Source: DYEC01 sp034434695 (lineage in GTDB: Bacteria > Chloroflexota > Anaerolineae > Anaerolineales > Anaerolineaceae). From it: a stretch of DNA of 64,000 bases. Within the stretch, counting starts at the first letter, position 1; each line of letters starts with the position of its first letter. The stretch covers positions 1 through 64,000 of the forward strand of contig DAOTYY010000128.1 in assembly GCA_034434695.1 (NCBI GenBank), in the 5' to 3' direction. Position numbers and translations under genes: made by a program. The notes beneath the pieces were generated by a model. That model was not told the origin of the DNA. It did not search any database and was given only the letters and a program-made list of their open reading frames with translations. Below, one piece after another: positions 61,729-64,000 of the stretch.

Positions 61729-63768
61729 ATGACAAATCAACTTGCAAATGAAACTTCACCCTACTTACTCCAACACGCAAACAATCCGGTAGACTGGTAT
61801 CCATGGTGTCAGGAAGCCCTTCAAAAAGCACTCCGCGAGGATAAACCCATCTTTCTCAGCATTGGCTATGCAGCCTGTCACTGGTGCCATGTAATGGAAC
61901 GCGAGTCTTTTGAAGATCCAGAAATTGCAGCCCTGATGAATAAACACTTTGTCAATATCAAAGTTGACCGTGAAGAACGCCCTGATCTAGACACAATTTA
62001 CATGGCTGCGACCATTGCTATGACGGGGTCAGGCGGATGGCCCATGTCAGTTTTTCTAACTCCAGATCTCAAACCGTTTTTTGCTGGCACTTATTTTCCT
62101 CCCACACGTCGTTACAACTTGCCATCATTTCGAGACGTCCTCAAAGCAATAGCAGACGCATGGAAAAACAATCGAGAACAATTGCTTGCTACGGGTGATA
62201 CAGTATACCACCATCTCCAATCGCAAATAGAACACCGCTCCCCCCAGTTCAAGCTATCTACTCAACAGCTTGAACTGGCTGTCCAAAACTTAGTAAGACA
62301 ATACGATTGGAAGCATGGAGGATGGGGAACAGCTCCAAAGTTTCCCCAGCCCATGACCATTGAATTCTTGCTTCGACGAGCCACACGCGGTGATCAAAAG
62401 GCTCTACAAATGGCTTTGCATGCGTTGGACGCAATGGCAAAAGGTGGTATGTATGATGTTGTAGGCGGGGGATTTGCTCGATACAGTGTGGATCATCAAT
62501 GGCACATACCCCACTTTGAAAAAATGCTTTATGACAATGCCCAACTTGCTCTAGTGTATCTACACGCTTATCTTATTAGCAAAGAAAATCGGTTTCGACA
62601 GATCTGTGAACACACACTGGAATTCATCGCCCGAGAGTTAAGGCATCCAGAAGGAGGATTTTACAGCAGCTTAGATGCCGATTCAGAAGGCGAAGAAGGA
62701 AAATTTTATACTTGGACTGCAAGCGAATTGAAAACCATCCTAAAAGAAAACTATGCCTTGTTTCAATCAGCTTACCAGATTACCGACGAGGGCAACTGGG
62801 AAGGTAAAGTGGTTTTGCAGCGCGCAGTGGATAACATTACCTTAGCTAAAACATTTGGGGGCGACGAAAATACGATTCAGGAGTGGTTAGATGATTGCCA
62901 CAAACGCTTGCTTGCTTATCGAAATCAACGCACTCCTCCAGCTATTGACGATAAAATTCTGACTTTCTGGAACGCTCTAACCATCATGGCATTTGCGGAA
63001 GCGGGACGTTATCTTAGGAACCCAAAATACCTAAACATTGCAATACATTGTGCCCAATTTTTGATAAACAACCTGTGTGCTGCAGGAAAATTGTATCGCT
63101 CTTGGCGAAATGGGCATGCAAAACATAATGCCTATCTAGAAGATTATGCTGGTTTTATTCTGGCGCTGTTATCGCTTTATCAATCTGACTCTAATCCAGA
63201 GTGGTACTTTCTAGCATTGAACCTTGCGCAAGAACTGATTGCACACTTCTCCGATCCAAAGGGTGGTTTCTTTGACACTCGAGACGACCATGAGACCTTG
63301 CTATATCGCCCGAAGAACTTGCAGGATAGTCCCACGCCTTGTGGAAACTCCTTAACAGCAACTGCATTAATCATGCTGACATTCTACGGAGACCTCCGCG
63401 ACCACTATATATGGGCTGAGAATATGCTGTCTGCAGTAATGGAGACAGCAACCCATTACCCAACCGCATTCGCTCAATGGCTTTGTGTAGCAGATTTTGC
63501 GCTTGGCCCAGTTCATCAAGCCGTTGTTCTGGGAAATCAGGAGCACCCTCAAATGCAAGCAATGCTGGATGAATTATGGAAAATCTATCGCCCCCGAATG
63601 ATCGCAGCAATTTCGTTCTATCCAACAACGGAATCTGCTCCTTCACTGCTTCAGAACAGGCCTCTGAAAGAAGGCCAGCCTACTGCCTATATTTGCAATG
63701 ATTTTTTATGCCACCAGCCCGTCCATACCCCCATCGAGATGTCCATACTGCTAGACTCTACAGCCTAA
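61729..63768 (+). CDS. Thioredoxin-fold protein of the YyaL/DUF255 family
   Basis: 679 residues. The N-terminal thioredoxin-like domain (about 1-165) carries NPVDWYPWCQEAL and the ACHWCHVM motif (CxxC near 45-48). The remainder resembles (alpha/alpha)6-barrel sugar epimerases (GGFARYSVDHQWHIPHFEKMLYDNAQ, landmark near 240-265). The family is widespread but biochemically obscure; the human homologue is SPATA20. GGGAGA precedes the ATG. A family 1 element stands in its promoter region. Confidence 0.92.
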   Translation: MTNQLANETSPYLLQHANNPVDWYPWCQEALQKALREDKPIFLSIGYAACHWCHVMERESFEDPEIAALMNKHFVNIKVDREERPDLDTIYMAATIAMTGSGGWPMSVFLTPDLKPFFAGTYFPPTRRYNLPSFRDVLKAIADAWKNNREQLLATGDTVYHHLQSQIEHRSPQFKLSTQQLELAVQNLVRQYDWKHGGWGTAPKFPQPMTIEFLLRRATRGDQKALQMALHALDAMAKGGMYDVVGGGFARYSVDHQWHIPHFEKMLYDNAQLALVYLHAYLISKENRFRQICEHTLEFIARELRHPEGGFYSSLDADSEGEEGKFYTWTASELKTILKENYALFQSAYQITDEGNWEGKVVLQRAVDNITLAKTFGGDENTIQEWLDDCHKRLLAYRNQRTPPAIDDKILTFWNALTIMAFAEAGRYLRNPKYLNIAIHCAQFLINNLCAAGKLYRSWRNGHAKHNAYLEDYAGFILALLSLYQSDSNPEWYFLALNLAQELIAHFSDPKGGFFDTRDDHETLLYRPKNLQDSPTPCGNSLTATALIMLTFYGDLRDHYIWAENMLSAVMETATHYPTAFAQWLCVADFALGPVHQAVVLGNQEHPQMQAMLDELWKIYRPRMIAAISFYPTTESAPSLLQNRPLKEGQPTAYICNDFLCHQPVHTPIEMSILLDSTA

Positions 63769-63868
63769 CCATTTTCAGGGAATGATACACTCAATTCTTC
63801 AATTTATAGATTTGTGTACGACGCGGTATACTTGATGCAGCTTGATTCATGAAACAAGGAGGTTGGAC

Positions 63869-64000
63869 GTGGAGAAATTTCTGATTCAAGGCGGAACGCC
63901 ATTAAGAGGCGAAGTTACTCCCGCTGGTAACAAAAACGCTGCACTACCCTTGCTAGCTGCCTGCCTGCTGACAAAAGAAGTTGTTATTTTGCGAAATATT
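63869..64000 (+). CDS. murA: UDP-N-acetylglucosamine 1-carboxyvinyltransferase MurA (5' part)
   Basis: 44 codons from a GTG with the excellent SD AAGGAGGT (63856-63863). FLIQGGTPLRGEVTPAGNKNAALP is the family start; the Lys-Asn of GNKNA contacts the substrates. The catalytic Cys lies beyond the window. It starts peptidoglycan synthesis, so the organism makes a peptidoglycan precursor. Confidence 0.92.
   Translation, partial: MEKFLIQGGTPLRGEVTPAGNKNAALPLLAACLLTKEVVILRNI

Overview
The window looks like chromosomal DNA of a non-photosynthetic bacterium of the Chloroflexota, most likely class Anaerolineae. This is inferred from the mix of gene types: Pro/Thr-rich lipoproteins, many GT39/GT87 membrane glycosyltransferases, PPi-type phosphofructokinase signatures and a free-standing NrtR-like regulator. 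Base composition is moderate and fairly even. Genes are densely packed, with many ATGA or TAATG stop/start overlaps. No rRNA, CRISPR array or prophage was seen. Three tRNA genes, Thr(CGT), Ser(GGA) and Leu(GAG), are all on the minus strand.

Layout. 1-4445 (minus): a surface-polysaccharide operon (O-antigen ligase/polymerase with TPRs, WecG/TagA-type transferase, polyprenyl-phosphate sugar transferase). The last gene is cut off at its 3' end by foreign DNA that carries the tail of another ORF. 4734-12552 (plus): a two-domain oxidoreductase, a heparinase-like protein and a GT4 glycosyltransferase, running directly into a PhoB/PhoR-type two-component pair. 12599-17580: candidate Pho boxes, then pstS-pstC-pstA-pstB-phoU. 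17669-20829: two tandem thymidylate-kinase-like genes, a CHAD protein and a free-standing Ppx/GppA-type HD domain, all tightly coupled. This is the best candidate here for an undescribed, probably polyphosphate-linked, module. 20840-25355: peptidase, uridine kinase, tRNA-Thr, membrane protein, MFS exporter and an internally deleted dinB. 25753-32398: acyltransferase-like protein, tRNA-Ser, lipoproteins, RlmD, NrtR-like regulator, cold-shock gene with a structured leader. 32395-39331: mnmA-iscS (tRNA thiolation), phosphohexomutase, TatD, polyprenyl synthase, tRNA-Leu, PlsX. 39351-47893: NERD-like protein, RNA pseudouridine synthase, ScpB, two lipoproteins, UXS-like epimerase, GtrA, BchI-like ATPase, UroD-like protein, RsmD. 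47898-51744: Nudix hydrolase, class II aldolase, PPi-type PFK, DegS-like sensor kinase. 51851-61416: a cluster of five membrane glycosyltransferases with a nitrilase-family amidase and a second acyltransferase-like protein. 61729-64000: a YyaL/DUF255 thioredoxin-fold protein and the start of murA.

Two families of short non-coding inverted-repeat elements (MITE-like) were found by reading. Family 1 (about 121 bp) occurs at 4586-4722 and, inverted, at 61519-61660; each copy is bracketed by a short direct repeat. Family 2 (about 98 bp) occurs at 30542-30637 and, inverted, at 38165-38262; the second copy has a perfect 9-bp direct repeat. All four lie in promoter regions.

How the genes work together: the window is dominated by cell-surface glycan synthesis and by phosphate sensing, uptake and probably storage. 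The phoB start codon lies inside the last codons of a glycosyltransferase gene, so envelope glycan genes and the phosphate regulators are probably cotranscribed.
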